Shown: positions 51,827 to 60,662 of the stretch, one piece after another | How the letters are laid out: every line of letters begins with the position of its first letter | Position numbering within the stretch: the stretch's first letter is position 1 | Assembly (NCBI GenBank): GCA_023150615.1 | Contig: JAKLKO010000012.1 | Coordinates: forward strand, 62,001 to 126,000 | Direction: 5' to 3' | DNA: 64,000 nucleotides | Origin: Phycisphaerae bacterium | GTDB lineage: Bacteria; Planctomycetota; Phycisphaerae; UBA1845; UTPLA1 | Translations under genes and position numbers: made by a program | The notes under the pieces: model-generated | Databases searched by the model: none | Told to the model about the DNA's origin: nothing | The model's input: only the letters and a program-made list of their open reading frames with translations

Positions 51827-54459
51827 TCTCCCTTTGACGGTGACTCCTCACCCGCCAACGACTCGAGCGCGCGGAACGTCGCGGGCCGCTGACCCGGCGG
51901 CAATTCGCGCATCGCGCGGACGAGTTCCGCCGCGAGTTCGCGCCGCAGGCGATCGACACCCTCCGGCGTGCGCCCCTCCGCCGGCAGCGCCGACACGAGC
52001 CGCATCTCAAGGCCGCGCTCCTCACCCGCCGCCATTCGGAACCTGGCCGACGCGCGCCACAACGGACGCAGGCGCTCGGGCAGCTCCACCGGAACGACCT
52101 TGTCGCCGACGAACTCGCCGCCGGGTTCGACGCGGCGCAGGTACTCGTGCCGGATGCCGAGCACTGCGTAGCGCTCGGCCTTGCGGACCATCTCCAGCGC
52201 TGACGACGGGGCATTCGGCCGATCGCGGAAGGCGTACTCGGCCGCGCGGAGCCACGCATCGCACTCGGCCTCGGCCGGTCGCCGGACGGGCGCGTTGCCG
52301 CGTTCGAGCAACTCGTAGGCCTGCGCCGCGATGAACTGCATCCGCGCGGCGCCGTGGATGCGATCCATCCGCGCGCGGCGCCAGGCCTCGATCCGCAGGA
52401 GTTCGGGCGCGAGCGAGTCGCGCCAGCGCCGGACGTCCGGCGATTGCAGCTCCGCCGAGGCCCGACTGACCTGGTAGTCCCAATCCGCGTCCGCTTCGAG
52501 CGGGACGTTGAGGGCAAGCATCGCCGCGATCTGTGAACCGAGTGCGGACGAGCGAAGGGCGTGCTGCATGGCGCGGATGCGCCCGGCGGTGTCCCACGCG
52601 ACATGTCGCGCGTAGAGCACGTTCGCGACCGGATCGTACGGGTCGATCGCGCGGAGGTAGTGCATCAGCGCATCCTTGACGCGCTCCGCGTCCTTCGCGC
52701 GCACGTACATCTCGGCCAGACGGACCTCGGCCTGCGGATAGCCGGGACACATCCGAACGAGAGATTCCCAGACTGCAATCGCGCGGCGAACAGGGGACTC
52801 GTCGGCGCGGTCACCGGTCGTCGACTCCGCGCCGGCGGATGCCCGCGCGAGATTGCTCCAGGCGATGCCCAGCTCCTCCCGCGCCTTGAGCGACGCAGCG
52901 CAGCCCATCCGGTCAACCCCCAGTTCGAGCAGCGCGATCGCGGCGCGATCGTCCCGCCCGAGCTGCTCGCGACCGCGGGCGTGCGCAGCGCTGGAGACGG
53001 CATCGTTGAACACCGCGAGCACAATGGCCATGCCGGCCCCGACCGCCGCGAGCCGGCGAATTCCAGGCCCGATGTACGCGCGAGCCGCCGATGCGGGCCG
53101 CACGGACCGTTCCGCGCCGGCGATCACGCCGATCAGCGTCCAGTACCACGCGGTCAGGATCGGGTAGCGCAGGTTGATGCTCGACGCCTCCGCAACGACG
53201 ACCGCCGCCAGCGCGACGCACGCCGCGCCGAGCACAAGTCGCTGCGATGTATCGATGAGATGGCCGATGCGCAGCGCGGCGAGCACCGCTGCGAGCGGAA
53301 TCATCGAGTAGATCAGGCCGCCGGTCACACCCAGCTCATACGCTGCCTGCAACCACTCGTTGTGCGCCGAAGGCTCGAGCGCCCCGTGCAGCTCGTGCGG
53401 ACGCACGGCCCGCGCCAGCGCAAGGTCGGTCGCGTTGCCGCAGAGAAACTGGTCGGGACCGCGGCCGAGAATAGGGCGATCGACGATGCTTCGCGCGGCG
53501 TAACGCCACAGCTCGAACCGCAGCGCGAGCGAGCCGCTTTGTTCGCGCGCCGTGCTGCGCGACTGCCCGACGACCCACTGCGTCGCACCGGCGATGCCGA
53601 AGGCCGCGATGACGGAGATCGCCAGCCAGCCTCGCCAACCCGCACGCCGACAGCGAAGCATCCAGACTGCCGCGGTCAGCAGACCCGCCGCCACGCCGAG
53701 GTACGCACTGCGTCGGCCGGACACGATCAGCATCGCCGTCGCAACAAGCGTCGCGACGATGGCGAGGCCCAGCATCGCGCGCGACACGCCGCGCCGTGCA
53801 TCGCGATGCAACGACGACCACCCGATCAGCACCGTCAGCGCCGCCAAGCCGACGAGCATACCGAGGGCAGAGACGATCGTGATCGGCCCGATCGGCCAGA
53901 CCGGGTAACGAAAGCCGAGAACCTCACGGTGCCAGAACGTCGCCGCCGCAGACAGGATCGCTGTGATGAACAGGCCCGAAAGGATGCGCGATGGCGGAAC
54001 GAACGGCGCGCAGTGCGCAAGCGCGAGCGACCAGCCCGCTCCGCAGGCAAACTGAAACAACCAACCGCGCGACGGCGGCCAGGTCTGATTCACCGTGGCC
54101 GACGCCATACCCGCAAGGAGCACGAGGATCGCCATCGCCGCCAGCCAGTGTCGCGACAGGATCGCCTCAACGCGATGCGGATCCGCGGGCGGAATCGCCG
54201 CCGGGCCGGAGCCCGGGGCTGCCGCACGCCGAATGGCGAAGAGCATCAGCAGCCCGGCCAGTCCGATCGGCAGCGCGTACGCGCGGACGTCGGCCGAGTC
54301 GGTCAATACGAGCGGCAGCGTGATGCAGCGAGCGAGATACGAGAGCGGCGGCCGGGTTTCAGCGCCATTCTGCGCGGAACGCGTGTTATTCAGCGCGACC
54401 GTTGCGCCAAGCAACACGACGGTCGTCCAGACCGGAATGACCCACGCACGACCCGTCAC
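51823..54459 (-). CDS. Second Wzy/O-antigen ligase-like protein with helical-repeat tail
   Basis: 878 residues starting at GTG 54459. About a dozen hydrophobic segments fill the first 480 residues, with ILGRGPDQFL and the HNE motif SAHNEWLQAAYELGVTGG. The C-terminal 390 residues are charged paired helices of the TPR kind (EVRLAEMYVRAKD, VANVLYARHVAWDTAGR). The plan matches the protein at 9177-12035, but identity is low. It overlaps the nuclease gene downstream by four bases. It probably polymerises or ligates a surface glycan. Confidence 0.8.
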   Translation of the reverse strand: MTGRAWVIPVWTTVVLLGATVALNNTRSAQNGAETRPPLSYLARCITLPLVLTDSADVRAYALPIGLAGLLMLFAIRRAAAPGSGPAAIPPADPHRVEAILSRHWLAAMAILVLLAGMASATVNQTWPPSRGWLFQFACGAGWSLALAHCAPFVPPSRILSGLFITAILSAAATFWHREVLGFRYPVWPIGPITIVSALGMLVGLAALTVLIGWSSLHRDARRGVSRAMLGLAIVATLVATAMLIVSGRRSAYLGVAAGLLTAAVWMLRCRRAGWRGWLAISVIAAFGIAGATQWVVGQSRSTAREQSGSLALRFELWRYAARSIVDRPILGRGPDQFLCGNATDLALARAVRPHELHGALEPSAHNEWLQAAYELGVTGGLIYSMIPLAAVLAALRIGHLIDTSQRLVLGAACVALAAVVVAEASSINLRYPILTAWYWTLIGVIAGAERSVRPASAARAYIGPGIRRLAAVGAGMAIVLAVFNDAVSSAAHARGREQLGRDDRAAIALLELGVDRMGCAASLKAREELGIAWSNLARASAGAESTTGDRADESPVRRAIAVWESLVRMCPGYPQAEVRLAEMYVRAKDAERVKDALMHYLRAIDPYDPVANVLYARHVAWDTAGRIRAMQHALRSSALGSQIAAMLALNVPLEADADWDYQVSRASAELQSPDVRRWRDSLAPELLRIEAWRRARMDRIHGAARMQFIAAQAYELLERGNAPVRRPAEAECDAWLRAAEYAFRDRPNAPSSALEMVRKAERYAVLGIRHEYLRRVEPGGEFVGDKVVPVELPERLRPLWRASARFRMAAGEERGLEMRLVSALPAEGRTPEGVDRLRRELAAELVRAMRELPPGQRPATFRALESLAGEESPSKGE

Positions 54460-54533
54460 GTCCCTGACAGCGTCGCCGCGGGCGGCTCGCGACGCAAGCT
54501 CGTTGTGACGCGGAAGCGTTCATCACGCGACCG

Positions 54534-54947
54534 TCACGGGCACGGATCGCCCTGGAAGCACTCCTGGATCGGCTCGTCGGGGAAGCAATCGAAGCGCCAC
54601 CCCGGACCGCGCGGCATCCAGGGTTTGTAGGGCCACAACGATGCCGAAAAGTCGCCCTGAGTGTCAAACAAACTGTCGCGGTCGCGAATCCGAAGCCGCT
54701 GCACGTGACCGTCGCCCATGACGGCGTTGAACTCGCCGATCCGCGAGTGTTAGCCGGGGACGCTGATCGGAGTGATGGCCCAGCCGAAGTCCCGGCCGCC
54801 CAGTCCGATCCAGTTCGTCAGGCCGGAGCGCGACTGCGGGCACATGATGCCGCGCGGGTCCTGCAACTGATGATTCCCGCCGTGCCGGCCCAGCACCGTC
54901 AGGTTGGACAGACACTCGATGCGCAGCGATTCCTGCCGCGCGGCGTC
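54534..54947 (-). pseudogene. Decayed, internally deleted copy of the neighbouring prepilin gene
   Basis: The minus-strand translation matches the intact gene at 55525-56451 in two blocks: AARQESLRIECLSNL through [12 protein letters not shown] (upstream) and WAITPISVPG through the C-terminus ending PDEPIQECFQGDPCP. The part in between, about 137 residues of the parent, is missing, and the prepilin signal is also gone. The two blocks stay in one frame but are split by TAA at 54750-54752, where the parent has TGG. The junction sequence GCCGAAGTCC (54783-54792) matches repeats at both ends of the lost segment in the parent. An open frame continues upstream to 55049 but has no homology. Confidence 0.88.
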
Positions 54948-55045
54948 AGGCGCGCAAGCGACCGGTGCGTAACTCCCGATGGGGCGTAAAACGACTTCGA
55001 CGCCGGCGTCCGCGGCGAGTGAATTCGTCAGGGTGGTCCAACGCG

Positions 55046-55426
55046 TCAACTTCCGCCGGACGGAGCGAGGCCCATGCCCTGCGGCTTCGGCTTCTTGCGC
55101 TGCTCTTCGACGGCCTTCTCCACGTCTTCGTCCGTCGGCTCAGCAGCGCCGGCATCGGCTGTCTGAGGCGTCTCGGTCGGACCAGCGTCCGGCAGATCGA
55201 CCGTTCCGGATTCATCCTCCGGGTTCGGTTCGTTCTGCTGCTCAGGCGCTGGTACGACGCCCGTGGCCTGCGCCTGCTCCAGGTACTCCTCTTCGGGGCT
55301 GGGCGCCGCCATCGTGAAATAGACGATGACGCCCGCGACGACGAGCAGGCCGCCCGCGACGATCATCAGGATCTTGTTTTTCTGACCGGAATCGGATCCC
55401 ACGCGTGATGCTCCTGTCATGGCCAT
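55046..55426 (-). CDS. Single-span membrane protein with acidic tail
   Basis: 126 residues. One hydrophobic helix (about 18-38) is followed by an acidic Pro/Glu/Asp/Thr-rich part, presumably outside the membrane, ending with a helical Lys/Glu segment and PSGGS. ATG 55426 and 55420 are both possible. It lies between the intact prepilin gene and its decayed copy, all on the same strand. No family recognised. Confidence 0.6.
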   Translation of the reverse strand: MAMTGASRVGSDSGQKNKILMIVAGGLLVVAGVIVYFTMAAPSPEEEYLEQAQATGVVPAPEQQNEPNPEDESGTVDLPDAGPTETPQTADAGAAEPTDEDVEKAVEEQRKKPKPQGMGLAPSGGS

Positions 55427-55440
55427 GATGGCACCCGCTC

Positions 55441-55488
55441 AAAAAAAAGAAAGCGGTGCCGAGAGACGGTCGAGTCCGACGGCACCGC
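55441..55488 (-). terminator. Rho-independent terminator after the prepilin gene
   Basis: On the minus strand GCGGTGCCG and CGGCACCGC form a 9-bp stem with an 18-base loop, followed by TTTCTTTTTTTT. It ends the transcript of the 55525-56451 gene. Confidence 0.85.
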
Positions 55489-55524
55489 AATCTCGACGTT
55501 GACGACTATACCGACCGGTCGATG

Positions 55525-56451
55525 CTACGGGCAAGGATTGCCCTGGAAGCACTCCTGAACCGGCTCGTCGGGCATGCAGTCAAAGCGCCAGCCCGGACCG
55601 CGGGCCATCCACGCCTTGTAGGGGTACTGGCTGGCCGGGAACGAGCCCTGAATGTCGAACATCGTTCCGCGTTCCAGGATCCGGATGCGTTGACCATGGC
55701 CGTCGGCCATGACCGAGTTGAACTCGCCCAGTTTCGCATGCCAGCCGGGCACGCTGATCGGGGTGACCGACCAGCCGAGGTCCTGCATCTCTTCCGTGCT
55801 CAGGATCGCCTGCATCATCCGCGTCTCGTAGAAGAGCAGGGTTTCGGCCGTGCTCGGGAAGCGGCTGTGCGGCCGCATGAACGAACCGAGGCGGAGCCGT
55901 CGGTTGCCCGCGCCGATCTGCAGCGGGTAGTCGCCGAGGTAGCTGCTGCCGGTAGCCTTGGCCATCTGCTGGCGGTACGCGTCGAGGTCCTCGGCGATGC
56001 CGTCGCTCGGCTGCCAGTTGTTGCTGAGCACTTCGCCGCTGTCCGTCGGGCAGATGTACTCCTTGAAGACCGAATCTCTGGTGAGGCTCTGGCCGACCGA
56101 GGCGATGTTGAACGGCCGCGTGGCGCATCCGAGCGATTCACCGCCGAACGACTCGTTGAAGTACTTGTCGGATCCCTCGTTCCCGCCGAAGTCCCAGCCG
56201 CCCAGACCGATCCAGTTCGTCTCACCGGAACGCGACTGCGGATGGATGACGCCCTTGAGGTCCTGCGACAGGTAGTTGCCGCCGTGCTCGCCGAGCGTCT
56301 TCAGGTTCGCCAGACATTTCACGCGGATTCCCTCCTGTCGAGCCGCGGTGAGCGACGGAAGGAGGATCGAGATCAAGAGTGCGATGATCGAAATCACGAC
56401 GAGCAGTTCGATCAACGTGAAAGCGCGCGAATGCGGTTTCCTACGATTCAT
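55525..56451 (-). CDS. Prepilin-type protein with DGH motif
   Basis: 308 residues from ATG 56451, with AAGGAG at 9 bases; the open frame runs further upstream but is not translated by homology. [26 protein letters not shown] is a class III prepilin signal. The body contains [27 protein letters not shown] and [19 protein letters not shown], ending with CFQGNPCP. Such prepilins with DGH ends are expanded in planctomycetes and may be processed by a common peptidase. It is followed by its own terminator, then the 126-residue protein and the decayed copy. Confidence 0.87.
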   Translation of the reverse strand: MNRRKPHSRAFTLIELLVVISIIALLISILLPSLTAARQEGIRVKCLANLKTLGEHGGNYLSQDLKGVIHPQSRSGETNWIGLGGWDFGGNEGSDKYFNESFGGESLGCATRPFNIASVGQSLTRDSVFKEYICPTDSGEVLSNNWQPSDGIAEDLDAYRQQMAKATGSSYLGDYPLQIGAGNRRLRLGSFMRPHSRFPSTAETLLFYETRMMQAILSTEEMQDLGWSVTPISVPGWHAKLGEFNSVMADGHGQRIRILERGTMFDIQGSFPASQYPYKAWMARGPGWRFDCMPDEPVQECFQGNPCP

Positions 56452-57031
56452 TTCTGCTAACTCCTTGCTCCATGACCGGCCAAATCCGTAGTTCTGATTC
56501 AGCCCGCCGTTGACGTTCTCCTGCGCGGAGACGCCACCCGGCGCGGTGGGTGGAAACTCGGGTCCGCAGCCCGGGGCGACTCCGGGACCCCTGCCGCGAC
56601 TCCATATCATACCTTTCTCACAACCAGGCCGCTACCCGGATTCTTCCGGGTTTTTTCGCGGAACCATCGCGCAGGCTTCGCCCGGAGTTCGGTCGGTGGC
56701 GGTTTTGAGGTGACACGGCCACGTCGCTGAAATCAGCAACCTATTGATTCACCGATGGTTATCATTGGTTGCACCGATCAGCGCGATCCCGCCTTGAAAG
56801 CACCCGCCTCGTACCGTCGTCCGCGCGGCGCCCGCAATGGACCGTCCCCCACGCCTCCACGGGCGCGGTCCGCCCGATCGCGCCGAACGCGTCCCAGACG
56901 TCGGCCAGAACGACAAGTCCGACGCGATGCAACCAGCGCCGCGACCATCCGATCACCTCGCGCTCCCGGCAGCTCGACCATCGCGCTGCGCGCTATCCGC
57001 CGCGCTCGCTCCGGGCTACACTGCCAACCGA
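56452..57031. other. 580-base intergenic region between divergent genes
   Basis: The prepilin gene (minus) and the PH-like gene (plus) are divergent here. The minus leader has a TATGAT hexamer (56606-56611) as a possible -10. On the plus strand is a hairpin-plus-T-tract (separate entry) with no gene before it. An AT-rich island at about 56735-56780 contains ACCGATGGTTATCATTGGT, an imperfect palindrome. The plus-strand open frames of up to 143 codons here are arginine-rich and look like chance frames. Confidence 0.5.
56634..56656 (+). terminator. Hairpin with T tract, plus strand, no gene upstream
   Basis: ACCCGG (56634-56639) pairs with CCGGGT (56646-56651) around ATTCTT, followed by six T. 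It has all the parts of a factor-independent terminator. Since no plus-strand protein gene precedes it, it could end a small RNA or antisense transcript of the prepilin gene. Confidence 0.5.
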
Positions 57032-57793
57032 ATGGTCACGACGCCCACAGGCAACGGCTCTGCGAACATCGAGTGCGGAACCACCGGCGAGCGCCGGACA
57101 CGCATCACCATCCTCGTCGTCGCGCTGCTCGCGAGCAGCCTCTGGTTCGCCTACGACGGGTGGATCGGCTGGCCGGCTCAGAATGAGCGCGAATACCGGG
57201 AGCAGCTCCCGCCCGACGCCCGCGGAGCCGACTTGCGGATCCTGCCCGACGTGACCGAAGCGAAGGCGAAGACGCTCGCAACCGCCAGGACGCTCGAGGA
57301 GATCGAAACGGTCCTCGGCGGACCACCGGGCGCGAAGACCGCGTTCGACGTCCGCTGGTACGGCCCCGGCGGGTCCGTGGTCGTCGAACTGAAGGATGGC
57401 AGGCCGTCCGGCCCGGTGACCTTTCGCCCGGCACGGCGGACCGAGACGAGCCTGCTCTGGCAAAAGATCATCGCGGTGGGGTTGTTCCTCGGGTTCCTCG
57501 CCGCATTGCGGCGCTTCATCCGTGTCCGCGGCGAGCGCTACCGCCTGGATGACTCGGGCGTGACGATCCGCAATACGGGTCCGATCCACTGGGAGAGCAT
57601 GCAGCGACTGGAGAGCGATCGCTACGTCGAGAAGGGCTGGGTCGATCTGCATTACACCCAGAACGGCTCGCCGAAGACGATCCGCCTCGATTCGTACGAG
57701 ATCGCCGACTTCGACGACTTCATCGACGAAATCTGCCGCCGACGCGGCTTCGAGAACCCGCTTCCCGTCGGCGCGACGACCGACACGCACTGA
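57032..57793 (+). CDS. Membrane protein with PH-like C-terminal domain
   Basis: 253 residues from ATG 57032. Two hydrophobic helices (about 26-43 and 145-162) enclose a roughly 100-residue loop with a helix-rich first half (TEAKAKTLATARTLEEIETVLG). The C-terminal 90 residues are beta-rich (RGERYRLDDSGVTIRNTGPIHWESMQRL, KTIRLDSYEIADFDDFIDEI), like a bacterial PH domain. It is followed after 72 bases by the transglutaminase-like gene on the same strand. Function unknown. Confidence 0.65.
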   Translation: MVTTPTGNGSANIECGTTGERRTRITILVVALLASSLWFAYDGWIGWPAQNEREYREQLPPDARGADLRILPDVTEAKAKTLATARTLEEIETVLGGPPGAKTAFDVRWYGPGGSVVVELKDGRPSGPVTFRPARRTETSLLWQKIIAVGLFLGFLAALRRFIRVRGERYRLDDSGVTIRNTGPIHWESMQRLESDRYVEKGWVDLHYTQNGSPKTIRLDSYEIADFDDFIDEICRRRGFENPLPVGATTDTH

Positions 57794-57865
57794 TCCGCCC
57801 GCACGTCCGTCGCGCGCTTGTCGGAACGCACGGCCGGAATCTCACGCTCGACGAGACGCACGCGC

Positions 57866-58777
57866 ATGGTCGACGCGCGCTTCGCACAACGCAACGCACG
57901 CCCCGGCTGGCCGTGGCACGTCCGGATTCCGATCAAATGGGCGATCTTCGCGCTGGTGGTGCTGCTCGTCTGCTATCCCGATCCGCGGCTGCTCGTCAGA
58001 AACCTCGACCGCGTCCGCGATTTCAACGCTCTTGTCGAACCACAGCATCCTGACATCGCCGCCATGGCCGCGCGGTTCCGCGACCGGTTTGCCAGGTCCG
58101 CCGCGCCGCCCGCGACGCCCGCCGAGATTCAGCGCGCCGTCGAACGCTTCGTCCTCGATGAGGTCGCCTACGCGTGGGACTGGGACCAGTGGGGCGCAGC
58201 CGACTACGCGCCGACGCTGGACGAGATCCGTGCCGCGGCAGCGCAGCGCTCGCCGCGGCGATGGATGGAGGACTGCGATGGCCGCGCCGTCGTCTGCGCC
58301 TCGCTCCTCCGCGCGATGGGATTCGATGCGCGGATCGTCACCGATCTCAAGCACGTCTGGGTCGAGACCCCCGAGGCGCGGCTGATGGGTCCGGGCGCCA
58401 CCCGCGCCGTCGTCTCCGACGCCACCGGCACGCACATCGACTACGCATCCGCGCTCGCCAGCATCCCGCGCTCGCTCTCGTATGGCATCGCCGTCTTTCC
58501 CTTCGCGCGGGAGGCGGTCGTCTGGCTCGCGCTTGTCCTGCTCTCGCTGCATCCGGCCATGCCGCGTTCGGCCATCGTCGCCGGCGCACTGCTGACGCTT
58601 CAAGGCTGGCTCTTCATCCGCTGCGGCGTTATCACGACGCCGGACCAGCGCTGGCTCGACCAGTCCTGGCCGGGCATTGTCGGAATGCTGCACGTCGTCG
58701 CCGGTCTGGGAATCCTCTGGTATTCCTCCGCGCGCGCCCGGCGGCGACTGTCCCGAAGCGCACGGGACCGCGTATGA
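57866..58777 (+). CDS. Transglutaminase-like membrane protein
   Basis: 303 residues from ATG 57866. After one N-terminal helix (about 22-39) comes a transglutaminase-like domain: catalytic Cys137 in WMEDCDGRAVV, a helix ASLLRAMGFDARIVTD, and His163 in LKHVWVE, with a later Asp in GTHIDYAS. Three further hydrophobic segments follow from about residue 220. Bacterial members are usually cysteine proteases or crosslinkers in the periplasm. An upstream TTG (57818) is less likely. Pairing with the PH-like protein suggests a common envelope role. Confidence 0.78.
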   Translation: MVDARFAQRNARPGWPWHVRIPIKWAIFALVVLLVCYPDPRLLVRNLDRVRDFNALVEPQHPDIAAMAARFRDRFARSAAPPATPAEIQRAVERFVLDEVAYAWDWDQWGAADYAPTLDEIRAAAAQRSPRRWMEDCDGRAVVCASLLRAMGFDARIVTDLKHVWVETPEARLMGPGATRAVVSDATGTHIDYASALASIPRSLSYGIAVFPFAREAVVWLALVLLSLHPAMPRSAIVAGALLTLQGWLFIRCGVITTPDQRWLDQSWPGIVGMLHVVAGLGILWYSSARARRRLSRSARDRV

Positions 58778-58848
58778 TCGAACGGGTCCGGCCGATCGGG
58801 TCGACGGCCGGACGCCGGCGTCGATAGCCGGAGTCTTCGGAGCGCTCG

Positions 58849-59493
58849 ATGAACCAGCGGATCGGTCACAACGTGCACGTCTCGCGGCATCCGCTCATTC
58901 AGCAGAAGCTGACCCGCGCCCGCGACCGGACGACGCCGCGCGACGAGTTCCGCCAGCTCCTTGCCGAGATCGCCGCGCTGATGGTCTTCGAGCTGACGCG
59001 CGAGTTCGAGACGGCCCGCGTCCCGGTCGAAACGCCGCTCGAGCCGACAACCGGCGACACGCTCGCGGCCGACATCACGGTCGTGCCGATCCTCCGCGCT
59101 GGACTCGGCATGGCCGACGGCATCCTGCACCTGATCCCGCAGGCCCACGTCGGCCATCTCGGCATTTACCGCGACGAGCAAACGCTCCAGCCCGTGACCT
59201 ATTTTAAGAAGCTCCCGCACGACATCCGCAACAGCAGCGTGATCGTCGTCGATCCGATGCTCGCCACGGGCGGCTCGGCGTCGCACGGCCTGGCCGTCAT
59301 CAAACAGGCCGGCGCGCGGCGCATCCAGTTTCTCTGCCTCGTCGCATGTCCCGAAGGCATCGCCCGGCTCGCAGCCGATCATCCAGACGTGCCGATCTAC
59401 ACGGCGGCCATCGACCGCTGCCTCAACGACCAGGGCTATATCCTGCCCGGCCTTGGCGACGCGGGCGATCGGCTGTACGGAACCGGACCGTGA
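58849..59493 (+). CDS. upp: Uracil phosphoribosyltransferase
   Basis: 214 residues, standard length. It has ITVVPILRAGLGMADG, YRDEQTLQPVTYFKKLP and the PRPP-binding VDPMLATGGSA, then the uracil-binding C-terminus with YILPGLGDAGDRLYGT. It makes UMP from uracil and PRPP. GGAG lies 6 bases before ATG 58849. Its TGA overlaps the GTG of the glycerate kinase gene. Confidence 0.97.
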   Translation: MNQRIGHNVHVSRHPLIQQKLTRARDRTTPRDEFRQLLAEIAALMVFELTREFETARVPVETPLEPTTGDTLAADITVVPILRAGLGMADGILHLIPQAHVGHLGIYRDEQTLQPVTYFKKLPHDIRNSSVIVVDPMLATGGSASHGLAVIKQAGARRIQFLCLVACPEGIARLAADHPDVPIYTAAIDRCLNDQGYILPGLGDAGDRLYGTGP

Positions 59494-60617
59494 CGCGCGT
59501 CGTCGTCGCGCCCGACAGCTTCAAGGGATCGCTCACCGCGTCCGAAGTCGCCGACGCCCTCACCGAAGGACTGGTCGCCGCGCGACCGCACATCCGAGTC
59601 GATCGCTGCCCCATGGCCGACGGTGGCGAGGGCACGCTCGACGTGCTCCTGACCGCGCGCCACGGTCGTCGGCGCCGCGCGATCGCCCACACGCCGACCG
59701 GCGACCTGCACGAGGCCGACCTCGGCCTGATCGATCAGGCCTCGACCGCCATCGTCGAGCTGGCGACCATCGCCGGCCTGCCGCTCGTGCCGCCGGCGCA
59801 ACGCCGGCCGCTGGAATTGACGACCTTCGGCGTCGGCGAACTGATCCACGCGGCGATCGAATCGCAGGTCGAACGCATGATCCTCGCGCTCGGCGGATCG
59901 GCGACGATCGACGGGGGTTGCGGACTGGCCCAGGCGCTCGGGTTGAAGCTGCTCGATCGCTCCGGCCGGATGCTCCCGTCGCCACTGCCCCCCGCGCGAC
60001 TCGGCGATGTCGCGCGGATCGACGCGAATGAACTGATCGCGCGGACGGAGTCGGTCGAGTTCACGGTGGCGGTCGATGTGCTCAATACGCTGCTGGGAGA
60101 AAACGGCGCCGCACGGGTCTTCGGTCCGCAAAAAGGCGCCGACGCCGAGGCCACGGCGCTCCTGGAGACAAACCTGGCGCACTGGGCCGATGTCCTCGAG
60201 CACGCCGGCGGCAGACCGCTGCGCAGCGAACCGGGCACGGGTGCGGCCGGCGGTGCGGCGATGCCGCTGCTCGCGTTCGCGCCGGCGAGCATCGTCCCGG
60301 GCGTCGATCTCGTCATCGACGCGGTAAGACTCGCTGATCGCATCGTCGGCGCCGATCTCGTCATCACGGGCGAAGGGAAGCTCGACCGGCAATCGATGAT
60401 GGGCAAAGTCGTCGGCGCCGTCGCACGACTCGGCCGCGCGGCGGGCGTTCGCTGCGTCGCCGTCGTCGGGACCCTCGGCGACGACTGCGACGCGTCGGCG
60501 GCGGGTCTGGACGCGGTGCATGTGCTGGCCCGCGCGGGCGAAGACCTCGCCGCGACCATCCGTCAGACGCCGACACGTCTGCGCGAGATCGCATCGACGA
60601 TCCTCGCGCGCATCTGA
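59490..60617 (+). CDS. Glycerate kinase (GarK/GlxK family)
   Basis: 375 residues. Family marks are APDSFKGSLTASEVADAL at the start, PMADGGEGTLDVL, LALGGSATIDGGCGLAQALG, GPQKGAD and ITGEGKLDRQS. Enzymes of this family phosphorylate glycerate to 2-phosphoglycerate, feeding enolase and pyruvate kinase. GTG 59490 overlaps the upp stop as GTGA. Together with glcDEF elsewhere in the window it suits glycolate and glyoxylate use, although the loci are 20 kb apart. Confidence 0.93.
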   Translation: MTRVVVAPDSFKGSLTASEVADALTEGLVAARPHIRVDRCPMADGGEGTLDVLLTARHGRRRRAIAHTPTGDLHEADLGLIDQASTAIVELATIAGLPLVPPAQRRPLELTTFGVGELIHAAIESQVERMILALGGSATIDGGCGLAQALGLKLLDRSGRMLPSPLPPARLGDVARIDANELIARTESVEFTVAVDVLNTLLGENGAARVFGPQKGADAEATALLETNLAHWADVLEHAGGRPLRSEPGTGAAGGAAMPLLAFAPASIVPGVDLVIDAVRLADRIVGADLVITGEGKLDRQSMMGKVVGAVARLGRAAGVRCVAVVGTLGDDCDASAAGLDAVHVLARAGEDLAATIRQTPTRLREIASTILARI

Positions 60618-60650
60618 TCACCGCAAGCCGTAGCGCATGTGTTGCGGCGA

Positions 60651-60656
60651 TATAAT
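60651..60656 (+). promoter_or_regulatory. Perfect TATAAT directly before the PhoD-like gene
   Basis: TATAAT ends six bases before ATG 60663, so transcription would start at or next to the A of the start codon. No -35 is seen at the usual spacing. Confidence 0.45.
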
Positions 60657-60662
60657 GCGGCC

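Noticed and set aside
54465-54500. CGTCGC/GCGACG hairpin before the second Wzy-like gene
   Set aside because: A six-base GC stem without T tract is frequent in this DNA and has no clear role.
54750-55049. A 99-codon open frame as a separate gene
   Set aside because: Its C-terminal part is clearly the decayed prepilin copy, its N-terminal part overlaps the 126-residue gene and has no homology.
56755-57186. A 143-codon plus-strand frame before the PH-like gene
   Set aside because: It is highly Arg/Pro-rich and overlaps the start of the real PH-like gene in another frame.
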